Origin: Phaseolus vulgaris
Lineage: Eukaryota; Streptophyta; Magnoliopsida; Fabales; Fabaceae
Length of the DNA: 64,000 nt
Reading direction: 5' to 3'
Assembly (NCBI RefSeq): GCF_000499845.2
Contig: NC_023756.2
Location: 3,901,306 to 3,965,305, forward strand
This document shows positions 11,001-22,625 of this stretch, piece by piece. Position 1 is the first letter of the stretch. Each line of letters starts with the position of its first letter. Made by a program: the position numbers and the translations under genes. Under the pieces are notes generated by a model. The model was not told the DNA's origin and did not search any database. It was given only the letters and a program-made list of their open reading frames with translations.

Positions 11001-14000
11001 AACATAAAGTTTAAGAAGATTCCTCACAAGATACTCGAGAGAGAGTTGGTGGCCTTCAAATAAAGTGGCTGCCGCAGTTGAGCCACTGCAGAAAGGGAAT
11101 AGGACAGGGAGAACACATGTACTCAATAATATAGCTTAAAGACTAAACAAATTTTCACAATATAATAATGATGATGATGAGACGCAAATTGTCCAGTTTT
11201 ACGCAAAAGAAAGACACCAGTTACCTCCTACGAGGCATCCAGCAGTTCAGGACTTCAACCATCTTTGCTCTCAGGTATGGGTTTTTGATAAATTCATGGC
11301 TGGCCATGAACATAATTATGAAATTCATAAATTCATCCTGCAGAACAATATAAATTCTCATTATCTTGCATAAGAAATTAGGAGAAAGAAGTAGTCCAAG
11401 AAAAAAAACACTTTTGAGGTGAAGTCTACCAGCACAACTCCATCTAAGGCCTTCGGAATCCGAGAAGCAAATATTAGAAGTTCCATGGCATCTTCTACAA
11501 AATGTTCAGGCATGGTAGCAAATTCCATAGGGCAAGTTGGTGGTAGAGGCATCTTGAAACCACCCACCAAGCCAACCAACCAAACAATCATCAAGCGATA
11601 GAGGGAAAGTGCCTTTTGAATAAGTGTGTTATCCTAAGAAAATATGTGAAGCCAATAATTCAAAATCAGAATATTTAAATTTTGAAACTTGCAAGTCAGA
11701 AAAGAACACTTAAAAGTAACAAGAACTTGTCTACATCATATGATTGACAAATCAAGTATCAAATACCAGTGAACATTTAATTTAGAATAACATAATCTGT
11801 ACAATGTAACCATGTTAAGCGTATCAAATGTCGGGCACTAAATGGGTACAAATAAACCTTTTTTTTATACCAAAACTGATAGGAAAACAACAATAGCTAA
11901 ATAAATTTTAGAATTGTATTGTGTTTATAAGATTCATGATCATTTGTAAAACATGAATTTTATCTTCTGATTTACAATTTGTTTATTATGTTAATTTTAT
12001 ACATTGAATTTACACCTATGTTGTGCCCTCTTGACAGCAACTGATTGTTGAGCTTTGGGATGTCAACCTAATTGGGATCCCACAGTTCCCAGTGATGCTT
12101 TCAAATGGATAGCCTTTATATATAAAAAAAAATTACACCTATGTTGTGTCTTATAATTTTCTATATCCCTGTGTATGTATCATATTGCATCCATGTCCTC
12201 TGTCAAGTCAGCTTTTTAGCTAGGGAATAAAAAGGGCTTAAGTTCTATCACTCTCCAAATTTCACAAAAGAAAATTAAGAAACGCTTCTGTAAGAAAAAA
12301 GTAGACAGAGAAGCACAAGGTTTATAAATAATACCATACAAATTTATAAATTGCATAGGTCTATGTACATCCTGTAGCACAAGGTTTAGTAGAAGAATAC
12401 AGCTGTAGAATACTACAAACTCTCCCTTAAAGAGCATAAAAAACATATGTGCAGCATGTTATAGATGTAGCTAATTTGAAAACCCTTGACAGACTTCAGT
12501 AAATACATGTGCTAGAAGGCCATTCAAGCCGATGCCTAATAACATTACAAAGCAAAATCTTCTCTCTATATGAAGTGACAACAATCTACCTGCGCTTGGA
12601 AACAGACTAATCTGGAGATAACATGTGAGGTCATTTGATTGTCAACTGTTTTACCAGACAGGTAGAAAAGAGAAGGCATAGCTGAACAACTACAGGAAAA
12701 AGGACAAGGCAGAAAAGGAGAAAACTGGTGTTTCTCATTTAGAAACAGATTCTCACAAGCACATGGAGAGAGAAGGATCTTAAATAAACCTTTTAAAACC
12801 GAAGTTTAAGTGAACTGTACTGTACAATTTAGTCTTGTTTATACTATAGCACAGACCTATGAACGTGGAGACAATACAAAGATGTAGTAAAATTGCAAAA
12901 GATTACTTTTGTAGCAGATTAAGACCTGTATATACTATATATAACAATAGATGTACAACTACTATTGCTACAGAAACAATAAAGCTAAGCAAGATAATTG
13001 ATTTTCTCAACCCCACACCCTTCCCCCAAAAAACACAATACAAGCACAGAAGCAACTTATTTTGTTGTCATATAGGGACATGATCTAACATGGATAACAA
13101 GAAAGAAACTTCAAAGCAGGAAGAAAAAGGACCGACCCTCAAAATCTGAGCTTCATAACAGAGTTTTTCCTGTGAATACAACTCCATTTCTTTCTCAAGT
13201 CGATTTATATCCAATTCTGCCTGAGGGGTGGGTGACCGCTCCTGCATGGCTTTAAGTGTGGAGAGAGCATCTTCACACCTAGAAATATCCTGTATATAAT
13301 ATGACTACAGCGTTCATACTTACATAACTTCAGAACAAATCATTCAAACCAGATGAACAGTAAGGTAGCAATAATAGTTAGCCCCCATAAAATAATACCA
13401 ACACCTTCCAATTTTACCAAACATATGTGATTACCTGAACTAAATGTTTGAAGTCAGAAAATGCTTTTAAAAGGCCTAAGTTGAGCACTCTTGCGGTCAT
13501 AAAGAAGCATTCGCAAATAAATGAATATTTCGTCTTTTCAGCTCGTGCAGAATTTTCATTTGAGAGCTCACCAGCATTATTACTACCGGAACTACTGGCC
13601 TCTTGGGATTGCTGTAACCGCTTCTGATCATCATTATATTGACTGGTTGCCCCAGTCTTAGCTGGGCTTTTACTATTAAGCCATTCAGCAACTTCTTCTG
13701 ATGATGCATGAAGAGCAGTCAACCCACTAAAACAGAATCATGGCCAAAAGTTACCAATAGATGGATACATTAAACTTCCACGAGAATTTTAATATCCACA
13801 ACACAAGCCCTCACCTTAGCTTCAAGCGATTTGAGTAGTGTACATATTTTGCATCAATTTTATCCCTTTTTGTTAAATTTGCATCTAAAAATGGCTCACA
13901 AAGACGAAGCATGACAGCACTGAGATTTACAAAGGTGCCTGAACTTGCACAAGTAATAGGGTCAACCTGTTTTTAATAAAAATAAAATAAAGGTCACATA

Positions 14001-17000
14001 TTCTCAGAAGACTTACAACAAAAGAACAGGCACAAGTTAAAAAATGTAAACTTTAGCATGAATGTGATAACAAGGAATGCAGACAAAAAAATGAAACAAA
14101 ATAAGAACTAACCAATTGAACACAATTTATCTTGTTTGTTATGTCACTGCACTTCTACCACAAAAATGCAGATAAGAAAGAAATTTACCTGTATATGAGC
14201 CCTGGATGCGTTTATATTGATCACCTCTGCAAGATACTCAAGTACCCTTTCACGAGTATCTGTACTTTTAAGAAGGATGAGCAGTACTTCAGCTAGGCCA
14301 TCATATAAGTTATTCATGACAGTTTTGATAGTGGAAAATGAAGATAACAAATCAGCGGGTCGCCTAGTTGATGCATCAGAAAAACACTGCTGCCTGGATT
14401 TCAAAGGAAAGAAAAAAATTGTTAAAAGGGGAGCCTGATTAAATAACAAAGAATTAAGTATCCCATACAAATAAGTCTCAGAACTAAGGTTCATGCGGTA
14501 AACATACACACTTTAACAGGGAAACAGTAAGCAAGAAGTGGAACAAGAATATAGGGTTGCAAATAAATAACAACAGAGCCTTTTTTTCCCATTAAGTGAA
14601 GTTGGCCACGTGAATCAAAGGGTGCCATGATGTTTAGTTATAAATCATGTCAAAAGATTAATTCTTGATCTACATTGCAATTCTTTTACCTATATTCTCC
14701 CTCTTGTCTATGACAACAGTACTACCCACCACTTTATCTACTATTCTTACTTGGACTTCTGCATTTCTGCTCTAACCAAACCCAAACCATGTATGGCAAG
14801 ACAATACTATCCTTTCTATCTATAATAAGTCCTATCTCAACTTTTTGCCAAAGGCATTCATTTCTATTCACATATTGTCTATTAAGCTGACTCACAATGC
14901 AACAATCTCATTTCTACTCAACTAAGATTATTCTTTTGTTGGTTTTTTAATGCCCAAAATTCAGTTCCGTACAGCATCACAACACTTATGGCAATGTGGT
15001 AAAGTTTTCTAAAAACTTGAGTGGTACTTTTTTATTACAAAAAAACGCCTGATGCACCCTCCCCCCTTTTATAGACCCACAAAAAATCTCCTATGATTTA
15101 GATTTCCATTTAAGTCTCCACCATCCTTCATAATGAAACCTAGATACTTAAATCATTTAACTTGTGCTCACGTATACGCTGTGGCCCATGGTTGTTGTGT
15201 CTCTAACCAAACTTACATTATTTATTATTGTATTCTATTTTACTTCTACTTATGCAAAATCCATGATCTTCCAAAGCTTAAGTTCACATCTTTAACTTCC
15301 GATTTATTTTCTTCATTGATTCTCCAACCAACATATATTGTCTACAGTAAAAAGCATACATCTAGGCATTGGCTCTTGGATTTTCTAATAAAGGAAGTTC
15401 AAGAATATGATAGAGAGATTAAATTTACAATTGATGTAGCCTATGGTTAAAGGAAAATCCACCACCGTCCTATCAGTCTAGTAACGATCCCCTCAACTTC
15501 ATAAATGACCTTGATTGCTCTTACATAAGCAATACAAACTCCTTTCTCGCCTAGGGCCTTCCACAAAATCTCTTTTGACATTCAATCAGATGCCTTTTCC
15601 AAATCAAAGAAGACCACCTGTACATCTTATTTTTTTCCTTTGATGTCTCTCCATTAAACATTACACCAAGTATATTATTCCATGTTTGAACTCCAAGGCA
15701 CAGATCCAAATTGAATTTCAATGCTAAGTCTCATGCACAATATTTTTATATCTCCCTTATTCATAAAAATAGGGATTAGAGTGCTAATCCTTCACTCTTC
15801 CGCCATTTTCTTGGATCAAGAATGCACAAAGTTGGAAAAACAGAAAAACAAATTAGGACGTATGAATGGATATCTATAATGCACTAGGAAGAAGGAAGGA
15901 ACGAGGGGACCACCTCCTAGTAACTAATGAAGTTTGACAAAATGCAAGCAAGACTATCTCACACCAAACACAAAGAGAGCTTGATGTAGTTCAGAATGAC
16001 AAATGTGGGGAGATTAGTTAAAGTGCAGTACTGTAGTTCTTTATTCAAGGAAGCAACTATATACAGGATAATAAATGAAGGTAATCCATAATGGCAATTA
16101 AATATAAATATCAATCAATATATGCAAGTGAATTTTTTCAGTGCTATTTTTCATGTTTTCTTATTGTCGGAGTAGGGAAATTACTACTTATCAGGTAAAC
16201 ACACGCTAAAAAATAAAGACGTTAAAGCAGAAGCCGTATCACATCTCAACATATCTAAAAATTAAGAAGCTTTGCGAAGTAATACTTCTCAAGGTCCAAA
16301 GCAAGGAATATCTTTGTGGCTTTCCTTCATTACGATAGACCAATTATTCACTGAAAAGGACCAACATAACCATTGTTTCTATTCCATTAACCCAAAACAT
16401 AGAATAGAAAAGCACATACAATTTACACTCTAACCAAATTTGTTTAACTAATCAGGTATACTCTAACCAAGTTTTCAAAAATGATACCAAACAATCACGT
16501 GAATGTTACTCTCTTCAGCTCCTCTCACCAATGCAGAAAAATGAGAAAATCAAGAAGACTAATAAAACCCATCAACACATGAATTTCAAAAAAGCTAAAG
16601 TCACACTCTTAAGCTCACCCAACATCAGGCTGGCCCTTGAAAAACGCCTGATCAGGAAGGGCACTAATATGGAAAAAGGGACCCAAAATGCTGGTCATTT
16701 CAATAGCACGGCCATTCACATAAACCCCTTTGGGAATCCACCACTCGTGATTCACAAGCGACTTGGCACCAAAGGGAAACCTAACCAAGTACAACAAAGC
16801 CCTCAGAGAATCTTGAAAATTCCCCAGAGCAGACACATTCATCACGCTCCCTCTCAATTCCTCATACAACCCCTTCAGAATCAGGTCCAAGCTGTCAAAG
16901 TCCGGGTCCCTGAAAAACTCCTCCAGAAACCCCGGCGGACTCTTGGCCCCTCCACCGCCGCCCCCGAACACGTTTCCGCCGCCCACCTCCGCAAAAATCA

Positions 17001-17472
17001 GCGGCAGCAGAGGTGAATTGGCGTCGGACCCCCCCGCACTCCGGCTCGGAAAGAGCTCGGGATTGGCTAAATGAATCCGGCAGTAGTTGACACATAACTT
17101 CTTGGCCTGCCTCACCACCGCCTCCATCTCTGAGCGCAAGCTCTTGTCCTTCATGTTCGCAATTTTCTTCCCCTCCTCGTGCGCCCGGTGGTAGCATCCG
17201 ATGAGGTACTGGAACGGTGACTCCCCGGCCTCTCCGGCGGAGGTAGAAAAGTCTCCGGAGAGACGGTCGATCAAAACCCTCTCCATTGAATCCCGCGACA
17301 GGCAAAGCTCCTTCCCTTCGCTGAGAATCTCCGCACCGGTTAGTTCCAAATACACGATTCTTGAATCCGTTGCGCTTGCGTTCGTGTTTTCGATTATGGA
17401 GACGAGGAAGATTTTGCGGATGATAATGTCCTCCACTTCCTGCGGAGTGCGTTGGGGTTTTGTCGCAGCCAT
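8053..17472 (-). CDS. PUB1: Ubiquitin conjugation factor E4 (UFD2-type U-box ligase)
   Basis: This is the plant UFD2/E4 factor (Arabidopsis PUB1, also MUSE3), which extends ubiquitin chains and limits NLR immune receptor levels. Sixteen exons in transcript order: 16619-17472, 14189-14393, 13815-13966, 13435-13726, 13137-13289, 11430-11633, 11225-11337, 10971-11085, 10407-10496, 10116-10319, 9928-10023, 9665-9787, 8918-9010, 8648-8812, 8337-8426, 8053-8232. All junction phases agree and give 1042 residues, near the family's roughly 1040. The Ufd2 core fills most of the protein (for example [42 protein letters not shown]). The C-terminal U-box (about 945-1015) begins [20 protein letters not shown], spans exons 14-16, and has no zinc-ligand cysteines, as expected. 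Intron 13 uses a GC donor. The donors after exons 5 (GTCGGT) and 10 (GTCTGT) are weak, but protein continuity supports them. Exon 1 contains a Gly-rich loop at about residue 170. Confidence 0.96.
11634..13136. other. PUB1 intron 5 (1.5 kb)
   Basis: This intron has no ORF of note. A short sequence, TTACACCTATGTTGTG, appears at about 12010 and again at about 12132, enclosing a block with GTCAACCTAATTGGGATCCC that reads like a repeat-derived tail. I cannot assign it to a family. Confidence 0.45.
14560..15830 (-). mobile_element. Decayed non-LTR retrotransposon (LINE) with reverse transcriptase relic, in PUB1 intron 2
   Basis: Read on the minus strand from about 15820 downward, several frames give recognisable LINE reverse transcriptase pieces: [13 protein letters not shown] (about 15780), [11 protein letters not shown] (about 15590-15620; intact elements have FIDLEKAYD), [11 protein letters not shown], then [11 protein letters not shown] (about 15350), where the catalytic FADD-type motif has become FTVD. 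Next come [11 protein letters not shown] and CNKKVPLKF (about 15030). It ends near 14577-14640 with the tail block and short GTT repeats also seen at 28.1 and 60.9 kb. Stops and frameshifts occur throughout, so it is dead. It is 5'-truncated, as LINE copies usually are, and lies in the same orientation as the host gene. The resemblance is closest to plant RTE-like elements, from memory. Confidence 0.85.
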
Positions 17473-17497
17473 GGACGGAAGCTACCGGAGCAATCCA

Positions 17498-17668
17498 AAT
17501 GAAACTGAAATTGAAAATGGAATTGAAATTGAAATTGGAATTGGGATTCTAATTTTCTTCTGTGTGTTTCTCTGAAAGAGAAAAGGATCTTAATGTTGAG
17601 TGAGAGTGAAAGAGAAGGGTTGAGAATAGAACATGCTTTGGCTTAGATTTGGAGAGAGAGAGAGAAGA
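17498..17668. repeat. Simple repeats in the PUB1 5' leader
   Basis: An imperfect six-base repeat of the TGAAAT/TGGAAT type fills about 17498-17550, and a GA microsatellite (GAGAGAGAGAGA) lies at about 17651-17664. Both fall between the PUB1 start codon and its likely TATA box. Confidence 0.7.
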
Positions 17669-17685
17669 ACGAACAAGGTTTCATG

Positions 17686-17694
17686 CTATATATG
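17686..17694 (-). promoter_or_regulatory. Likely TATA box of PUB1
   Basis: On the minus strand, GCATATATAGC lies about 215 bp upstream of the PUB1 ATG and just upstream of the GA-rich leader. This is a plausible distance for a TATA box. No other TATA-like site is better placed. Confidence 0.45.
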
Positions 17695-17823
17695 CAAGGA
17701 ACTTTAAAACGATGTAGTTTCGTGATTATTTATTTTTCAATACTTTTTGGAAAGGGTTTTCATTGAATTGGGATAAATTTAAAATTGGGATAAACATTTC
17801 TTCTTCACTAAAAAGTGGTGTTT

Positions 17824-18222
17824 AGATACATAATATTTAATAATTTATTTTTAGTGTAGAAGTACCATTAAAGTTTATTTATAGAAAAACTATTTTTCAA
17901 AGATTTTTCATTTTAACTTGTTGGGAAGGTTATTGTATAAGTAATAAGCTTAATGTCATAATTTAAAAGAATTATAAATCGACTTGTGAGTAGAAAACAA
18001 TTTACTAAGAGTGTATGTCTTTCAGGCTTGACATTAGAGAGTTATTATCTTGGTAGTTACATCAATATTAAATATTATGTTAGATACATAATACTTAATG
18101 ATGTATTTTTACTATAAAAACATCATTATTAAAGTTTTTTTTTCTAAGGTTTTCCATTTTAATATGTTGGGAGCTCATGTATAAGTTATAACTTAACATC
18201 ATCATTTAAAAGATTATAAAAT
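17824..18222. repeat. Dispersed direct repeat, two ~150-bp copies
   Basis: Copies at about 17824-17980 and 18082-18222 share AGATACATAATAnTTAAT, a CATTTTAAnnTGTTGGGA block, TGTATAAGT, and a final ATTTAAAAGA(A)TTATAAA in the same order and orientation, offset by 258 bp. They could be remnants of a longer duplicated element. Confidence 0.65.
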
Positions 18223-18769
18223 GTGTTTTTACTATAAAAGAGTGTTAGTCTTCCAAAGTGGATAAAAGTGGTTTGTCTTGCAAACCGAGTTATGACTCCA
18301 AAAGGAAATTGTCAAGTTTGTCAAAGAACATAGAGAATTATAAGTATGTAAGTGAATATGAGAATTGAGTGGGTGTTCTTTGTGAAATTGACCGGTATTT
18401 ATAGGTCTTTTAAGGGTTGTTGTGTTGAAAAGATATGTAGAATAAATAAAAGACACATTTGATTATGAAATATGTCATTCAATCAATTATTACTATATAA
18501 ATATCTTATTTATATAGTTGTATTTGATTTGATTGAATTATATTAGATTTAATTGGACTGCACTTGATTCAATTGAATTTTTATATTATTATGTGTATCT
18601 TCGTATATCTCGAATACGAATAAGTACATAAGCTCCAAATTTGGAATACATAAAGAGGTGCAAGTGGATTGATTTGATGAATGAATGAGTTTGTAGTTTT
18701 AACTCATTAAGGTTTTCTAGAGATAATTGTTGAGGTCGACGTTTGCACGACTCTCGTAAGACCGAGTTT

Positions 18770-19095
18770 GCTTTGACTCTTTTACTCATTATGATTTGGC
18801 TCATAAATACCTGGAAATTACTTTGAGTTAGGGAAAGATAAAGAATCTAGAGGCCGAGCTCGAGCTTTTAAAAGCGAATCTTGAAATTGTCAATGAACAT
18901 AAAGAGAAATTAAAAGCGGCTAATGAGAAAAGCAACCATCTTCAAGAGGAGCTGAGTAAATGTGTCAAAAGGAGACAAATCTTAAAGCGAAAAAATGCCA
19001 AGTTGATCAAAGTGGAGTTGGAAGGATATGTTGAGGGCTTCAAGAAAGCTATGTACCAAGCCTTATGTTTTTTTAGATTAGAAAGACATTGTTAG
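18770..19095 (+). pseudogene. Gag-like coiled-coil relic, probably from a retrotransposon
   Basis: One frame from about 18770 to the stop at 19093-19095 has a protein-like composition, interrupted by a TAG at 18829-18831. After that stop it runs 87 codons: KNLEAELELLKANLEIVNE, then KLKAANEKSNHLQEELSKC, then KNAKLIKVELEGYVEGFKKA. The Leu/Glu/Lys heptads indicate a coiled coil. The final VELEGYVEGFKKAMYQAL resembles the tail of gag-like proteins common in legume LTR elements, from memory. No ATG opens it, and no gene or UTR context surrounds it. Confidence 0.5.
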
Positions 19096-19218
19096 ACGAA
19101 AAAATTGTCAATGACTAAATTATGCAACTTCATGTTTTATGTATTGACTGTGATAAGTTTATAAAATGTGGTTTTTTATGACCCTAATTTACACAGTTTT
19201 GTATGGCTTTCTTGATAC

Positions 19219-19550
19219 GATGATCGTTTGATCTAAGATACACATTGTTGATTTGATGATCGTTTGATCTTGGATAATGTTCTTTCTTTGATGATCATTT
19301 GATATCGGATAAACAATGTTTAGTCTTGTAATAATAATTCCTTCGATGATCATTTGATATCGGATAAACATTGTTGATTTGATGATCATTAGATCTCAAA
19401 AAGTATTATTCTCTTGGTCGTAATAATAACTTGACGATTGTTTGATCTCAGATAAACACTGTTAATCCGATGATCATTTGATCTTTGAGTTTGTTATTTG
19501 ACTATTTAGTCTTATAATAATTATTTTGATAATAGTTTGATCTCAAATAT
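19219..19550. repeat. Higher-order tandem array of a GATGATCATTTGATCT motif
   Basis: Eight copies of the core GATGATCrTTTGATCT, usually followed by nnGATAAACAnTGTT, begin at 19219, 19255, 19290, 19345, 19381, 19433, 19469 and 19528. Spacings are 36, 35, 55, 36, 52, 36 and 59. From copy 2 on, a short step (35-36) alternates with a long step (52-59), making a composite unit of about 90 bp. The long steps carry an extra block with TAATAATAA, and two of the three also have TTTAGTCTT. Confidence 0.85.
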
Positions 19551-19559
19551 CAATGTACA

Positions 19560-20538
19560 TAAACAAATACTAAAATGAGGTTTTAATTCAAAAATGTGTC
19601 TCACTAAAACCTTATTCATAAAAATTCTCCTTAGACATAAAAATCAATATAAGAAAAAGAGTAGATCATTCTTATCAATATTCAGTTGTAATAATCTTTC
19701 AAATAAGTCGCATTTCAAGTTCTCTTTAAACTAGAATTTTCCATTCATAAAAGCACCAATCCAACATTTAATAATCGACAATATCTTATAAACCATACTT
19801 TAAGTTAGTTTCCATTATTTAAAAGTAATTTGAATTTCAAATAACAAGTAAAAGAATGAAGTAGGCCAATCCTTAGCATTACCTAAACCCTAAACATTTA
19901 TCTCTCAAAACTTCTTCAAGATTGACACAAACCTTGATTAAACATATTTCTTATTTATTTTCTCTCTATTTTTTATTTTCATATAAAATAAAAGGCTTTA
20001 GCTTTTAGAATAAATTTAATTCCACATAACCAATATCATTAATGTCAACTATATAAAATCCATAATCCTAACTTCATTTTAAAATAAAGAGACTAAATTA
20101 AATCTTAATAATAATAAAAAGTTAAATAAAAAGACAAAAAGAATAATTTATCTAATTATTTCCATGAAATTCAGGAAAATTTATTTTTATGGAAATTTAT
20201 GGAAATCAATTGATCATTTCCTTTTTTACTTTCACTTCATGTTCTCCATTTTCCTTTAGAATTTATAATGTAATATTTTAATTTATTATAAATTTACATG
20301 TATATGTATTTTTCAAATATTAACCTATGTATTTCCATAAATTTCAGTATAATTTCAATAACAGAAAATCGAATTGAGAAATAAATGTCTACACACCAAA
20401 AAAAGCACATAAGAAGATAATCCCATATATATATATATATAGTTTTGAAGATAGAATCTTGAACCATATTGAAGAGATTCACTCATTCATCTCTCACTTT
20501 ATTAGATATGGTCTTGGTATAGGGTGGGTCCAGGTGAC
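19560..20538. other. AT-rich intergenic region upstream of the RING gene
   Basis: No gene is visible. A short TA microsatellite lies at about 20426-20441, roughly 100 bp upstream of the conserved palindrome and likely leader exon of the RING gene. Confidence 0.5.
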
Positions 20539-20554
20539 TAAACGACGTCGTTTA
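20539..20554. promoter_or_regulatory. 16-bp perfect palindrome with ACGT core upstream of the RING gene
   Basis: TAAACGACGTCGTTTA is a perfect palindrome centred on GACGTC, the core bound by plant bZIP factors (C-box type). It lies just ahead of the pyrimidine-rich region that probably is the first, non-coding exon. A related imperfect copy, AAACGATGTAGTTTC, occurs upstream of PUB1 at about 17707-17721. Confidence 0.55.
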
Positions 20555-20675
20555 CCCGGAGTTGGTTTCAATCAAATTGGAGGAACCACCACCATTTTTC
20601 TCTCTTTCATGGTGCCACTGTCACTCTTCTCTCCTCCCTTTTGCTTCGCAAATCCTCTAATTTTGCGTCTAATCG

Positions 20676-22624
20676 GTATTCTCTTCTTTTCCTAATCCAT
20701 TTTAGTTTCTGCTTATTCTTCTTTTTCTTTTCGTGGAGGCTTAGTTTTTGAATTAGGTTTTTTGTTGAAAAATTATTTGGGATTAAAATTTGCTCTTTTT
20801 TTTTCGTGTTGATTTACTGGTTAAAATGTTTTCTCTTTTGTCTGGGTGCTGTTGTTGATGGGTGCTTTGGGTTGTTTTAAGTAGCTGATTTTGATTTTTG
20901 AACCCCCATTTGAATTGGGGCTGGCTATGAAATGATTGCACTGAAATGAGGTGAAGTTTGATATGAACTATGCAGAAGTGCAAATATCAAATCTGTCCTT
21001 TTTCCCCCTTAAAATTCTGCCTTTTGAATGCTTTCCTGATCTTTGAATAGGGTATATGGTTATTGAAGAAAGAAAGACATAATTTTTTAATATACATGGA
21101 TAAAAGGGATTGATTATTAGTTTCAATTTTTATATTATTTTTTGTGTGTGTTTCTTTCTACCAAGTTCATAAAATTCAAACACAGGAGATTGGCCTAGTA
21201 AGTTTCTTCTCTGCTATCAAGTTATAGTAACTTAAATGGGTTTGGAAATTTGGAGTTAAATTTTTGGCTAGTATGCATTTGTGTAATTGGGTGCCACGAT
21301 AGATGATTTCATTGGTATCTACATGCCGTGCTTTTCCTTTGCTTGGCCAAAACGAAAAGTTTAATGCTGATCACTAGGTGGTAGTTTTGATGTTAAATGT
21401 TAATACACCTGTATGGTTGAGTCCGTGTATATAAGAGTAAGCAGCTAGTTAAACATGTTACTCGTATTTGTTTACTGATTGTTAACTGGATTGAACTATC
21501 TTTATTTGTTTTGTATACCACCAACTATAGTACTGTTGTGTGCATGCTTCATGATCATTCCTGTAGATTGTAATAGTGAATACATCCACACGTGCATACA
21601 AAACACGTTTGTGTTCTTGATGCCTAGCATTCTGTACAAAACAGTGGTTTGAAAAATTCTTCTTAGGACTGAAGGTAACTTCTTCAAAACAAAACTTATT
21701 ATATGGCTAGATGCTATGCTGTTTTGAGATTTTGTTTGCTAATGTCTTTTCATCTACGCACCCCAGAATAAATCATGCACTATATGACTCGGATATTCCT
21801 TGGTTGTTAATTATGTAGGGTTGGAGGCAGTGGCATATAGCCATTTTTTTTTATCAAACACTGAAAGGCTTGATTTTGATTCTGGTGGAATTTTTAGGCA
21901 CGTTGCTGTTAGTTTCAAATATGTAGGTCATTGTGGCTGATTCCCCCCGGGATCATACAAAGCTATGCTTCATATTTAGGGAGTAGCAAACATGGATGAT
22001 AATATTCATTATTTCTTTCATTAGTATGATTAAAGAAATTACTTTCTATGCGTGAGTGTGTGACACTGTGACATTCTTGCTAGTTGGCTGGCTCTCTTAC
22101 GCCCAATCCCAAAGGATAAAGAGGAAAAAGTTGGATTTTAACTACTGACTGAGGAATGTGGAATATACTTATTAGTTTATATTGTGATTGATTTGCTTTA
22201 GAAAGTATATTAAATGCATGTAGTATGAAGTTGTATCATTATGTATTTGTTGAACTTGACTGCTTGCTCTCGAGAACTAGAACAGAAAACACAAATGAAA
22301 AACTTATCGGTATAATATAATGATGTTAATACAGTTTCTGATTGGTATGGTTATAGAAATTGTGTCAAATGAAGGCAGTAGATTAACTGGATTGCATATG
22401 ATAATAGCTATAGCTTTACTTCAAATGAATTTAACTACTGTATATACAAAATTTGTATCGTTGAGTCAAAATATTATTATGCCAAGTTTTTTGGTTTATT
22501 CTTGTTACTCATCTGAGTTTGTCCTGCAGGCATGTTACAGATTTATGCTTTTGGGTCATTCATTAATGATAAATTGTCATCTGGATGACACTTCCTGATT
22601 GGTTATTTACATATTGTAATTCAG
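20676..22624 (+). other. Inferred 5' UTR intron of the RING gene
   Basis: The RING start codon follows an ATTCAG acceptor by a single base (AG at 22623-22624). A candidate leader exon ends at 20675, before GTATTC. The 1.9 kb between has intron-like T-rich sequence and no coding signal; the small ORF at 22320-22598 has no recognisable domain. The donor is a guess. Confidence 0.5.
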
Positions 22625-22625
22625 A

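Noticed and set aside
15133..15450. 105-aa plus-strand ORF in PUB1 intron 2
   Set aside because: It is the antisense of the decayed LINE reverse transcriptase, which reads on the minus strand.
16531..17016. 161-aa plus-strand ORF
   Set aside because: It is antisense to PUB1 exon 1 and has no domain or splice context.
22320..22598. 92-aa ORF just before the RING gene
   Set aside because: It lies in the inferred leader intron, has no recognisable domain, and ends before the splice acceptor.
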